DNA from: Paenibacillus tepidiphilus
GTDB taxonomy: Bacteria > Bacillota > Bacilli > Paenibacillales > Paenibacillaceae
DNA length: 64,000 nucleotides
Assembly: GCF_008635795.1 (NCBI RefSeq)
Contig: NZ_VWRQ01000014.1
Span: 124,001-188,000 of the forward strand
Reading direction: 5' to 3'
Positions 8,166 to 15,375 of the stretch are shown here, piece by piece (positions within the stretch are counted from its first letter, which is position 1; each line of letters begins with the position of its first letter). The translations under genes and the position numbers were made by a program. The notes under the pieces were generated by a model, which did not search any database, was not told the origin of the DNA, and was given only the letters and a program-made list of their open reading frames with translations.

Positions 8166-9284
8166 ATGCCTGCCAAATATCACGTACTGAGCAGGCCGGT
8201 CCTGGTCTTGCTGTGTGCCTCGGCGCTGCTAGCTGTGACCGCCTGCAATGGCAATCAGCCGGAGAGCCGGACCGTAGTGAAGGATTCCGGCACACGGATT
8301 ACCGTGATGGATGACCACAGTGAGTCGGTGTATACGAAGCTGCAGCTTGAGGGCATCGACCGAATTGAAGGTGTCCGCGCCCTCGACTGGATCAGCGGGG
8401 ATACACTGGTGGTCAGCCGGGAGAACCGGAGCCTGAAGCCGCAAACGGTGGAAGGCGTGATGCGATACCCGGTGAATCTGTATTCGCATAATCTTGCTGA
8501 TGGAACACAGACGCCGCTGCTTGAGGGGGAGAGCGATTACGGCGCAGCCCTCATGTCGCCCGATCATAAGTATCTGTTCTACAGACAGATTGATGAGTAT
8601 ATCGGCGACGGCTATGTCATGAATCTGGAATCGGGACAATCGGTGAAAATCAGCGAGGCCCCGTTCAGCAGCGAAGAGGGGGAGTGGGTGGATGATCAGC
8701 AGCTTATTTTTCCGGACATGGAGGGCAGCATCTGGAGGAAGGACGTGAATGGCAGCGGCGGGATTATCTTGAAACCTGGTGTGCCATATGTCCATGAGGT
8801 GGTGCAGTCCGGGGAGGTCATCTATTACGTCACCGGCGAGGATATGCAGCTCAGCGCGTATAACACCGGAACGAAGGAGACCACGGTGCTGAAAAAAAAC
8901 ATCGTCTGGGTCATCCCCTCCCCCGACGGCAGCAGGCTGGCGCTGGTGGAACGCAACCGGCCCGGAGAAATGGTGCTGACGCTGTGCGATACGGCCGGCA
9001 ATGAGCAGTCCCGGCTGGCTGCCGGACAGCAGGTGTTCGGCACCAGCTGGTCGCCCGACGGCAGCAAGCTGGCCTACTCGCTGATTCCCGGGGATTCGGG
9101 GTCGGCTCAGAGCGGTGTGTTCATCACGGAAGCGGAGACGGGCGAGCAGACGCCGGTTCTCGCCGATATTGAGATCTCCGACCGGCTCCGCTGGAGTCCC
9201 TCCGGCAATGCGCTGCTCGCTTCATCGACGGTGCCGAAGGAGGGTGCTTTATCCTTTGTGGCTTATGTAATCAGACTATCGTAG
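8166..9284 (+). CDS. Lipoprotein with TolB/WD40-like beta-propeller repeats
   Basis: 372 residues. A hydrophobic signal ends in lipobox AVTAC, so the mature protein should be anchored at the outer face of the membrane. The body carries repeated blades with patterns such as SPDHKYLFY, SPDGSRLAL, SPDGSKLAYS and SPSGNALL, the sequence signature of TolB-type propellers. ATG 8166 has AAAGGAGG 8 bases upstream; an ATG at 8145 lacks this spacing. It lies 87 bp after the kinase gene in the same direction. Its role is unknown; an accessory of the two-component system is plausible. Confidence 0.8.
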   Translation: MPAKYHVLSRPVLVLLCASALLAVTACNGNQPESRTVVKDSGTRITVMDDHSESVYTKLQLEGIDRIEGVRALDWISGDTLVVSRENRSLKPQTVEGVMRYPVNLYSHNLADGTQTPLLEGESDYGAALMSPDHKYLFYRQIDEYIGDGYVMNLESGQSVKISEAPFSSEEGEWVDDQQLIFPDMEGSIWRKDVNGSGGIILKPGVPYVHEVVQSGEVIYYVTGEDMQLSAYNTGTKETTVLKKNIVWVIPSPDGSRLALVERNRPGEMVLTLCDTAGNEQSRLAAGQQVFGTSWSPDGSKLAYSLIPGDSGSAQSGVFITEAETGEQTPVLADIEISDRLRWSPSGNALLASSTVPKEGALSFVAYVIRLS

Positions 9285-9300
9285 CGGTCTGCCGCTTTAT

Positions 9301-9338
9301 ACCAGCCCTTGTCCGATCAGACAGGGGCTGGTGCTTTT
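9301..9338 (+). terminator. Terminator after the propeller lipoprotein
   Basis: ACCAGCCC pairs with GGGGCTGGT across a short loop, followed by a CTTTTTG tail. Confidence 0.75.
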
Positions 9339-9382
9339 TGCGTTGAGAGAGGAGCAAATTCAACCTATTTTTAAAATCATAC

Positions 9383-9412
9383 TTGACAGGTGGGTTTAAA
9401 GGGGTTTATGAT
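9383..9412 (+). promoter_or_regulatory. Promoter of the MarR / arylsulfotransferase unit
   Basis: TTGACA (9383-9388) and TATGAT (9407-9412) are 18 bp apart, upstream of a leader of about 140 nt. Confidence 0.7.
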
Positions 9413-9483
9413 AACAGCAATTAATCCTTCATCACTCATTAAATGAACAGTGAAATATTATTTGAGCCGATTGGACCGCCAAA

Positions 9484-9531
9484 GGCTCCCGCGACTTCTC
9501 TCATTGGAGAAGTGTGCCGGGGGTCTTTTTT
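9484..9531 (+). promoter_or_regulatory. Leader hairpin with T-run ahead of the MarR gene (possible attenuator)
   Basis: Outer stem GGCTCCCG (9484-9491) pairs with CGGGGGTC (9518-9525), and inner stem ACTTCTC pairs with GAGAAGT. Six T follow. As in the first sulfur operon, this terminator-shaped hairpin stands between promoter and start codon, and the sequence GGGGAGACATG follows in both. It may be regulated termination; the class is unknown. Confidence 0.55.
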
Positions 9532-9560
9532 GTTGGCCTGACGGAGAAAGCCGGGGAGAC

Positions 9561-10106
9561 ATGAACAGCGAACAGTGGGAGCAACTGGAGGAAGCCGATT
9601 ACCTCTTCCGCAAAATGGTACGGAGATTCGTTAAGGAGCGCGACCGCATCAGCATAGAGGGGATTACGCTGCCGGGTATGCTGATTCTGCACAAAATCAT
9701 CCGTGAAGGCGAGCAGCGCCTGGGCGATCTTGCGGAGCAGCTTGATTTCACCTCCGGCGCCATTACGGCGCTGAGCGACAAGCTGGAGAGCGGCGGCTAT
9801 ACGGTCCGCCGGCGCAAGGAGGACGACCGCCGCACCGTGCTGCTGGATATTACGGCCAAGGGCCGGCAGCTGCACGACCGCTACGCCAGCATCGGCGAAC
9901 GATGTATCACGCTTCTGTTCGAGGGCTTCACAGCGGAAGAGCTGGAGCAGCAGAGCCGCTTCTATGAGCGGATTCTCGCGAATCTGGAGGGATTCTCGGA
10001 TGCATTGCTGGCCCTGGCGAAGGAGCGGGCAGAAGCCTGCGCCCCGTCCGCCCTTGAGCAGAAGCCGCGCGGAAATACGAGTAACAGCAAGTACCTGAGT
10101 TACTGA
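9561..10106 (+). CDS. MarR-family transcriptional regulator
   Basis: 181 residues. A winged-helix core (about 35-105) has recognition segment LDFTSGAITALSDKL and wing RRKEDDRRTVLLDIT, the MarR hallmark DDRR. Flanking helices make the dimer interface, and a poorly conserved 25-residue tail follows. Such proteins usually repress their neighbours and release DNA on binding an aromatic or lipophilic ligand. Its place before the arylsulfotransferase-family gene and second importer suggests it controls them in response to an aromatic compound, which is inference. The start at 9561 is the only ATG before the domain; the ribosome site there is tight. Confidence 0.85.
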   Translation: MNSEQWEQLEEADYLFRKMVRRFVKERDRISIEGITLPGMLILHKIIREGEQRLGDLAEQLDFTSGAITALSDKLESGGYTVRRRKEDDRRTVLLDITAKGRQLHDRYASIGERCITLLFEGFTAEELEQQSRFYERILANLEGFSDALLALAKERAEACAPSALEQKPRGNTSNSKYLSY

Positions 10107-10149
10107 TAACAACGTTAGAAATACATTTAATAGTCGAAACGAAAACAAT

Positions 10150-10630
10150 GAGGGAAGCCTGTTCACCTAATGAATACTAAGCGAATACTCAATGCTCCCG
10201 AAGCCAGTTTTGATTGAAGTTATGGAAGAAGCTATATAAGTTGAGCAAAAAAACAGCACAGTTGGAGGGAGTGCAGAGGTGAGCTTTGGAAACGCAACTA
10301 AGTGGATTTTCGCACACTAATTCTGCCGTTTTCACGGATTTCAGCCATCTAGTTCGATTATCGTCACTTAATTTGGACGATATTGGCGTAATAATCTATT
10401 TTCGCTCATATTAAGTGGCGGTTATCCAACTAGATCTGTAATTATCAATAAACTGTTGAAATTAAGTGGCGATTTTCCAATTAAACAGATTTGGTTGCCC
10501 CGGACCAGAGGTCCAAAACGCACCAGAGTCACCTTCCGGACTTATCTGGTGACAGCTTAAAACTAAGCGGATGCTTCCGAAGCCAGTTTTGTTTGAAGCA
10601 ATACAGGAAGCCTATTTACCTAAACAAAAC
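10150..10630. repeat. Intergenic repeat region between MarR and arylsulfotransferase genes
   Basis: No gene is visible in this gap of over 500 bp. Two imperfect copies of a segment of roughly 55 bp (about 10177-10236 and 10563-10618) share the core GAAGCCAGTTTTG and its flanks. GAAGCC-N2-TT-N-ACCTAA also occurs twice (near 10154 and 10607). Between them lies an AT-rich block in which AAGTGGCGRTTWTCCAA-type units recur (near 10412 and 10464) together with a related AACTAAGTGGATTTTCG unit at 10297. The block resembles the dispersed intergenic repeats of Paenibacillus genomes. Copy number elsewhere cannot be seen here. Confidence 0.5.
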
Positions 10631-10647
10631 TTTGAGGAGAGATGATC

Positions 10648-12099
10648 ATGGGACATTCAACCATTTACCCGACTGGAGCAACAATCTATAACCCGGCCAA
10701 GGCGTGGAGCGGCTATACGGTATTTCAGGCAGGCGAAGAAGGCGTTGTGCTGATCGATATGAACGGCAAGGAGGTTCATCTGTGGAAGGGGCTGGTCGGG
10801 TTCCCGGCCAAAATTCTCCCAGGCGGATACGTGCTCGGCAGTACGGGTGTCCGTCACCCTAAGTTTGGTATCCAGGATAATGTCGATCTGGTGCAGGTCG
10901 ATTGGGACGGCAATGTGGTCTGGAAATACAACAGCTATGAATATATCGAGGACCCCGGCTATGAGCCGCTGTGGTACGCCCGTCAGCATCATGATTACCA
11001 GCGTGAGGGCAATCCGGTCGGTTATTACGCCCCCGGACTGGCTCCGAAGATCGGCAGCGGCAAAACGCTGATTCTGGCCCACAAAAATGTCCGCAACGAA
11101 GAAATCTCCAATAAGGAGCTGCTGGACGATACGATTCTGGAAGTGGACTGGGAAGGCAACGTTGTGTGGGAATGGGCGGCCAGCGATCATTTTTCCGAAC
11201 TGGGCTTCGACGAAGCGGCGCGCAACGTGCTGTTCCGCGATCCGAACACCCGCTCCTTCGGGCATCTCGGCGGCGGCGTAGGCGACTGGCTGCATATCAA
11301 CTCCGCTTCCTATGTCGGTCCCAACCGGTTCTATGACGCCGGGGACGAGCGCTTCCATCCCGACAACATTATCTGGGACGCCCGGGAAGCGAACATCATC
11401 GCCATTACCGATAGACAAACCGGCAACATTGTCTGGCGGCTTGGGCCGGATTATTCCTTGCCGGAGCTCCGGCATATCGGCTGGATTATCGGCCAGCATC
11501 ACGCCCATATCATTCCGAAGGGGCTGCCCGGCGAAGGCAACCTGCTCGTGTTCGACAACGGCGGCTGGGGCGGCTATGGTCTGCCGAATCCGCAATCGCC
11601 GTTCGGCCAGAAGAACGCGGTCCGTGACCACTCCCGCATTCTGGAGATTGATCCGGTGACACTCGAAATTGTCTGGCAATATACGTCCGCTGAAGCGGGC
11701 TTCTCGGTGCCGACGGATTCCTATAAATTCTACAGCCCGTACATCAGCTCAGCCCAGCGCCTGCCGAACGGCAATACGCTGATTACGGAGGGCTCGAACG
11801 GCAGACTGTTCGAGGTGACGGCGGAATACGAGATTGTGTGGGAATATATCTCCCCGTTCAAGGACCGCCGGAACACCAATATGGTGTACCGCTCCTACCG
11901 TGTACCGTACTCCTGGGTGCCGCAGCTGGAGAAGCCGCAGGAAACGGCAATCGACCCGATTGATGTGACGAATTTCCGCGTACCGGGTGCCGCTCCCAAA
12001 GGCTCCGATTCTGTGGTTGAGGTTGCGCAGACCCTGCCGTTCGTAGCTGGCGCCGCCTGCGTGGCAACTTCGGATGAGGAAGCCCTGCAGAATTCATAA
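10648..12099 (+). CDS. Arylsulfotransferase (ASST)-family protein, cytoplasmic form
   Basis: 483 residues related to arylsulfate sulfotransferases, which move sulfate between phenolic compounds through a sulfo-histidine in a six-bladed propeller. Repeated blade motifs of the type DWDGNVVWKY, DWEGNVVWEW, TGNIVWRLG and LEIVWQY are plain. Candidate catalytic histidines sit in DWLHINS (H216), GQHHAHI (H284, H285, H287) and VRDHSR (H328). Unlike classical ASSTs there is no signal peptide. ATG 10648 has GAGGAGA 7 bases upstream. It leads the operon with the second SsuABC-type importer, so aromatic sulfate esters may be imported and handled inside the cell. Whether it is a sulfotransferase or a hydrolase is unproven. 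Confidence 0.75.
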   Translation: MGHSTIYPTGATIYNPAKAWSGYTVFQAGEEGVVLIDMNGKEVHLWKGLVGFPAKILPGGYVLGSTGVRHPKFGIQDNVDLVQVDWDGNVVWKYNSYEYIEDPGYEPLWYARQHHDYQREGNPVGYYAPGLAPKIGSGKTLILAHKNVRNEEISNKELLDDTILEVDWEGNVVWEWAASDHFSELGFDEAARNVLFRDPNTRSFGHLGGGVGDWLHINSASYVGPNRFYDAGDERFHPDNIIWDAREANIIAITDRQTGNIVWRLGPDYSLPELRHIGWIIGQHHAHIIPKGLPGEGNLLVFDNGGWGGYGLPNPQSPFGQKNAVRDHSRILEIDPVTLEIVWQYTSAEAGFSVPTDSYKFYSPYISSAQRLPNGNTLITEGSNGRLFEVTAEYEIVWEYISPFKDRRNTNMVYRSYRVPYSWVPQLEKPQETAIDPIDVTNFRVPGAAPKGSDSVVEVAQTLPFVAGAACVATSDEEALQNS

Positions 12100-12146
12100 C
12101 CTGAAGTCTATCCCTGAAATCTACCTATTCCTGAAATCTATCTATT
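12100..12146 (+). repeat. Short tandem repeat between operon genes
   Basis: The unit CCTGAARTCTAYC occurs three times in tandem (about 12100, 12113 and 12130) just upstream of the binding-protein gene. Its effect is unknown; replication slippage is a likely origin. Confidence 0.5.
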
Positions 12147-12165
12147 AATGAAGAGGTGTGTAATT

Positions 12166-13197
12166 GTGAAGAAATCCTGGTTTAGCCCCGCTATCCTGCT
12201 CTTATCCCTATCGCTGGCCGTCGTCCTCTCCGGCTGCAGCTCCAAAGGCGATGCCGCTGCCTCGGATTCCGCGGCCGGAAGCAAAGGGGAGACAACAAAG
12301 ATTCGGATCGCCGATATTAACTCGAATCCGGTCTTTCGGGTGGCCAAGGCCAAAGGCTTCTTTAAGAATCACGGCATCGATGCCGAAATTAACAACTTCG
12401 CCACTCCGGCTGAAGGGGTGAACGCTCTCTTCATCAAGCAGGTGGATATCGCCTTCGGCGCTGACTTTCCGGTGCTGAATGCCGTGTCCAAGGGCGATTA
12501 CTCCATTATTGCCTCCGCCGGTCAGGCGACGGATCAGGCTGCCGCCGGCTGGAAGCTCTTTGTAAAGGATGACATTCAGTCCGGCGCCGACTTAAAAGGC
12601 AAGAATTTGAGCTTCTCGCGCGGTACCTTTGTCCCATATCTGTGGGATGTGTACTTGAAGGAGCAGGGCGTTGCGCTGAGCGATGTGACACTTACCGGGC
12701 AGGGCGGTTTTGATGAAGCTTATATTGCACTGAAGCAGGGAGACATTGACGCTGCCTGGTTCACGGGATCGGCGCTGTTTGACAAGCTGGCTGCGCTTGA
12801 AGGCGTGCACGAGCTTAGCGACATGTCGAAAACCTCAGTGCGCCTGGGAATGGGAATTGTGGCCGGAGACGAGTTCATTAAGGCTAATCCGGGTGCAGTC
12901 GGCGGGTTCCTGGCGGCGGTGGATGAAGCAGCGGCCTATGCCCAGGAGCACCCGGAGGAAGTGGCGGATCTGATGTATGAGGAAGTGAAGCAGCCGAAGG
13001 AGAATACGCTGAAGGATCTGCCCATCAATCCCTGGATCGTCGGATTTACCCAGGCTGCTTACGACAGTCTTGCGGGGCAGAAGAAATATATGGTCGATAC
13101 CGGAATCATCGAGAAGGATTTCGATCTGGCCGGCAAAATAAATCTGGAGCCGCTCCAAGGCGTGCTTCCCGATAAAGTGACTTACGTTAAACCATAA
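12166..13197 (+). CDS. Lipoprotein substrate-binding protein, SsuA/NMT1-like
   Basis: 343-residue receptor of the second sulfonate/taurine-type importer. The signal peptide ends in lipobox LSGC, so it is lipid-anchored. The NMT1/SsuA-like fold starts at about residue 40 (IRIADINSNPVFRVAKAKGFF), with DLKGKNLSF in the hinge region. GTG 12166 is preferred because GAGGTG is 7 bases upstream; an in-frame ATG at 12148 has no ribosome site and would add MKRCVI. It lies downstream of the arylsulfotransferase-family gene, so an aryl sulfate or sulfonate is the likely ligand by context. Confidence 0.85.
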   Translation: MKKSWFSPAILLLSLSLAVVLSGCSSKGDAAASDSAAGSKGETTKIRIADINSNPVFRVAKAKGFFKNHGIDAEINNFATPAEGVNALFIKQVDIAFGADFPVLNAVSKGDYSIIASAGQATDQAAAGWKLFVKDDIQSGADLKGKNLSFSRGTFVPYLWDVYLKEQGVALSDVTLTGQGGFDEAYIALKQGDIDAAWFTGSALFDKLAALEGVHELSDMSKTSVRLGMGIVAGDEFIKANPGAVGGFLAAVDEAAAYAQEHPEEVADLMYEEVKQPKENTLKDLPINPWIVGFTQAAYDSLAGQKKYMVDTGIIEKDFDLAGKINLEPLQGVLPDKVTYVKP

Positions 13198-13228
13198 TGA
13201 ATGGCCTCAAGCCATAACAAGCGCATGA

Positions 13229-13292
13229 ACGGGAGCACTGGTGCCGGAGCAGTCAATCCGGAGTTCCATGCTCCCGGCGGTGCGGATTTTTT
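13229..13292 (+). terminator. Intra-operon hairpin with T-run
   Basis: GGGAGCA pairs with TGCTCCC enclosing TGCCGGA / TCCGG, followed by GGCGGTGCGG and six T. It lies between the binding protein and ATPase genes and may lower expression of the latter, a usual way to obtain excess binding protein. Confidence 0.5.
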
Positions 13293-13317
13293 CAAATAGA
13301 TTCAGGAGGTGCCTTAT

Positions 13318-14097
13318 ATGTCATTGCCGGCCAAGCAAAATACCATCCACATCGAGCAGCTCCGCAAAAGCTATAACGAGCATGGAGCGGGGGATATCCA
13401 CTACATTATCAAAGATGTGAATCTGGTGATCAAAGGCGGTGAATTCTTCGTCCTGCTCGGTCCGAGCGGCTGCGGCAAATCGACGCTGCTGAATATGATC
13501 GCGGGGTTTGTCTCCAAATCCGGAGGCAATCTGAAGGTGGATGATGTCGAGGTGCAGCGGCCCGGCAGTGACCGGGCGGTTGTGTTCCAGCAGGCGGATT
13601 CTTCGCTGTTCCCGTGGCTGACCGTCAGGGAGAATGTCGAGTTCGGCCTGCGGATGAAGAAGACGCCGAAAGCGGAGCGCCGGGAGATTTCAGACCGTTA
13701 CATCCGGCTGGTGGGGCTGAGCGGACATGAAGCGAAGTTCCCGAAGGAGCTGTCAGGCGGCATGAAGCAGCGTGTGCAACTGGCCCGGGTGCTGGCCAAC
13801 GATCCGGCAATTCTGCTGATGGATGAGCCGTTCGGCGCACTGGATGCGATGACCCGGCGGACGATGCAGAAGGAGCTCGTCAATATTTGGCGGGAAACGC
13901 ACAAGACGGTCATCTTCGTGACTCATGATATTCAGGAAGCGCTCTTGCTCGGCGAGCGGATCGGTATTATGTCTGTGGGGCCTTCCTCCAATATTACGGA
14001 TATTTACGATAATACCTTGCCTTATCCCCGGGATGTGGCAGCGCCGGAATTCTATTCGCTGTACAACCGGATTCAGGCTCATTTTGAAGAAGAGTAG
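13318..14097 (+). CDS. SsuB-type ABC transporter ATP-binding protein (second importer)
   Basis: 259 residues. Walker A GPSGCGKST, Q-loop FQQADSSLFPWL, signature LSGGMKQR, Walker B LLMDEPFGALD and switch His in VTHDIQEA are all present. ATG 13318 has AGGAGG 8 bases upstream; the GTG at 13309 lies inside that site. It drives the permease encoded 13 bp downstream. Confidence 0.93.
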   Translation: MSLPAKQNTIHIEQLRKSYNEHGAGDIHYIIKDVNLVIKGGEFFVLLGPSGCGKSTLLNMIAGFVSKSGGNLKVDDVEVQRPGSDRAVVFQQADSSLFPWLTVRENVEFGLRMKKTPKAERREISDRYIRLVGLSGHEAKFPKELSGGMKQRVQLARVLANDPAILLMDEPFGALDAMTRRTMQKELVNIWRETHKTVIFVTHDIQEALLLGERIGIMSVGPSSNITDIYDNTLPYPRDVAAPEFYSLYNRIQAHFEEE

Positions 14098-14110
14098 GGT
14101 GGGGAAGCTT

Positions 14111-14887
14111 ATGAAATGGCTGGAGAAAAAATGGGTCTCCGTCTCGCTGCTATGGCTCGGCGCGCTGATAATCTGGCAGCTGGGCGCCCTGCTGTACGGC
14201 CCCGATGTCGTTCCCGGACCCTGGGCGACGATTAAGGGCGGGAAGGAGCTGATTGCGGACGGTACCCTGATGCAGTATATCGGCATCAGCTTTTACCGCG
14301 TGCTTATCGGGTGGGTGCTGGGGAGCCTGCTGGCGATTCCCGTAGGGCTTGCCATCGGCAAGGTTCATATCATCCGCATCTTTGCAGAGCCGTTCCTGAA
14401 CTTTATCCGCTTTATTCCGCCAATCGCCTTCATCACGCTGTTTCTGGTCTGGTTCGGCATCGGTGAGCAGTCGAAGATCGCGCTCATTATGTACGCGACC
14501 TTCTTTATCGTGGTGCTGAATACGCTGACCGGCGTACTGGCGGTGGAGGAGGATAAAATCCGCTCAGCCCGCAGCATGGGTGCGGGCGAGTGGCAGATTC
14601 TGCTGCATGTCATTGTGCCGGCTACCACTCCGTATATTTTTACCGGAGTACGGCTGGCGATGGGCACCTCCTATATGGCGATTATCGGTGCTGAAATGAT
14701 TGCCTCCAACGAGGGCGTGGGTTATCTGATCTGGAATTCGCGGCTGTTCTTCCGGACAGACTGGATCTTTGTCGGACTGTTCTGCCTGGGGTTCATGGGC
14801 TTCTTTACCGACCGGCTCTTCGGCTGGTTTGGCCGTAAGGTGCTGTACCGGTACGGCGTGGTCACCGCTGGTCCGCGGAGACGGTAA
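14111..14887 (+). CDS. SsuC-type ABC transporter permease (second importer)
   Basis: 258 residues beginning MKWLEKKW, with about six transmembrane helices. The EAA loop is around residues 155-180 (RSMGAGEWQILLHVIVPATTPYI), and conserved blocks FIPPIAFITLFLVWFGIGE and GAEMIASNEGVGYLIW mark the sulfonate/nitrate permease group. The frame is open upstream into the ATPase gene, but ATG 14111 with GGGGAAG close by is the first sensible start. It completes the second importer. Confidence 0.92.
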   Translation: MKWLEKKWVSVSLLWLGALIIWQLGALLYGPDVVPGPWATIKGGKELIADGTLMQYIGISFYRVLIGWVLGSLLAIPVGLAIGKVHIIRIFAEPFLNFIRFIPPIAFITLFLVWFGIGEQSKIALIMYATFFIVVLNTLTGVLAVEEDKIRSARSMGAGEWQILLHVIVPATTPYIFTGVRLAMGTSYMAIIGAEMIASNEGVGYLIWNSRLFFRTDWIFVGLFCLGFMGFFTDRLFGWFGRKVLYRYGVVTAGPRRR

Positions 14888-14967
14888 GTACGTTAACCAT
14901 CGGCCGCTCCATCTCTCATCCGCCTTTTCCCCCTGTGTGACTTGCGCCGATACTTCGCCCGGGTACA

Positions 14968-14976
14968 TGCTATAAT
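14968..14976 (+). promoter_or_regulatory. Extended -10 promoter
   Basis: TGCTATAAT precedes the DUF6953-like gene by about 45 bp. There is no good -35 element, consistent with an extended -10 promoter. Confidence 0.5.
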
Positions 14977-15019
14977 AAAGAGGATTTGCAGCATGTACCT
15001 AGAAAGGGGCAGCACCATA

Positions 15020-15256
15020 ATGGAAGCAACGGCGCAGGAGGTTGCAGAATGGATGGTCAAGGAAATCCGGTTTACCGGCAGCCTGTACCAGACAGCCGCT
15101 ATTGAATATGTGAAAGCGAACTTCGGCGAGCAATTTGTGTTCCGCAACGAGAACGGCAATGAATCGCTGGACAAAGAAGTGAAGAAGGCATTCCGCAAGC
15201 TGCACGGCGGCAGAATTGCCTGGGACCGCGACCTGTTTATGTGGGCCTGGACCTGA
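15020..15256 (+). CDS. Small DUF6953-like protein
   Basis: 78 residues, soluble and charged. The pattern TAQEVAEWMVKEI near the start, then an aromatic/acidic helix and FRNENGNESLDKEV, fits what I recall of the DUF6953 family, whose function is unknown. ATG 15020 follows an AAAGGGG site. It is a single-gene unit closed by its own terminator. Confidence 0.7.
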   Translation: MEATAQEVAEWMVKEIRFTGSLYQTAAIEYVKANFGEQFVFRNENGNESLDKEVKKAFRKLHGGRIAWDRDLFMWAWT

Positions 15257-15257
15257 C

Positions 15258-15296
15258 AAAAGTGACCCTTGCTCTAAAGGCAACGGTCACTTTTTT
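15258..15296 (+). terminator. Terminator after the DUF6953-like gene
   Basis: AAAAGTGACC pairs with GGTCACTTTT across a 17-base loop, followed by further T. Confidence 0.8.
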
Positions 15297-15375
15297 GATT
15301 GATCCGATAATTGCTAATGAATGGCCCCTGCAAAACACTTCGTGGAGATGTGATTGGGTGCGGGCGCCGGGACGC

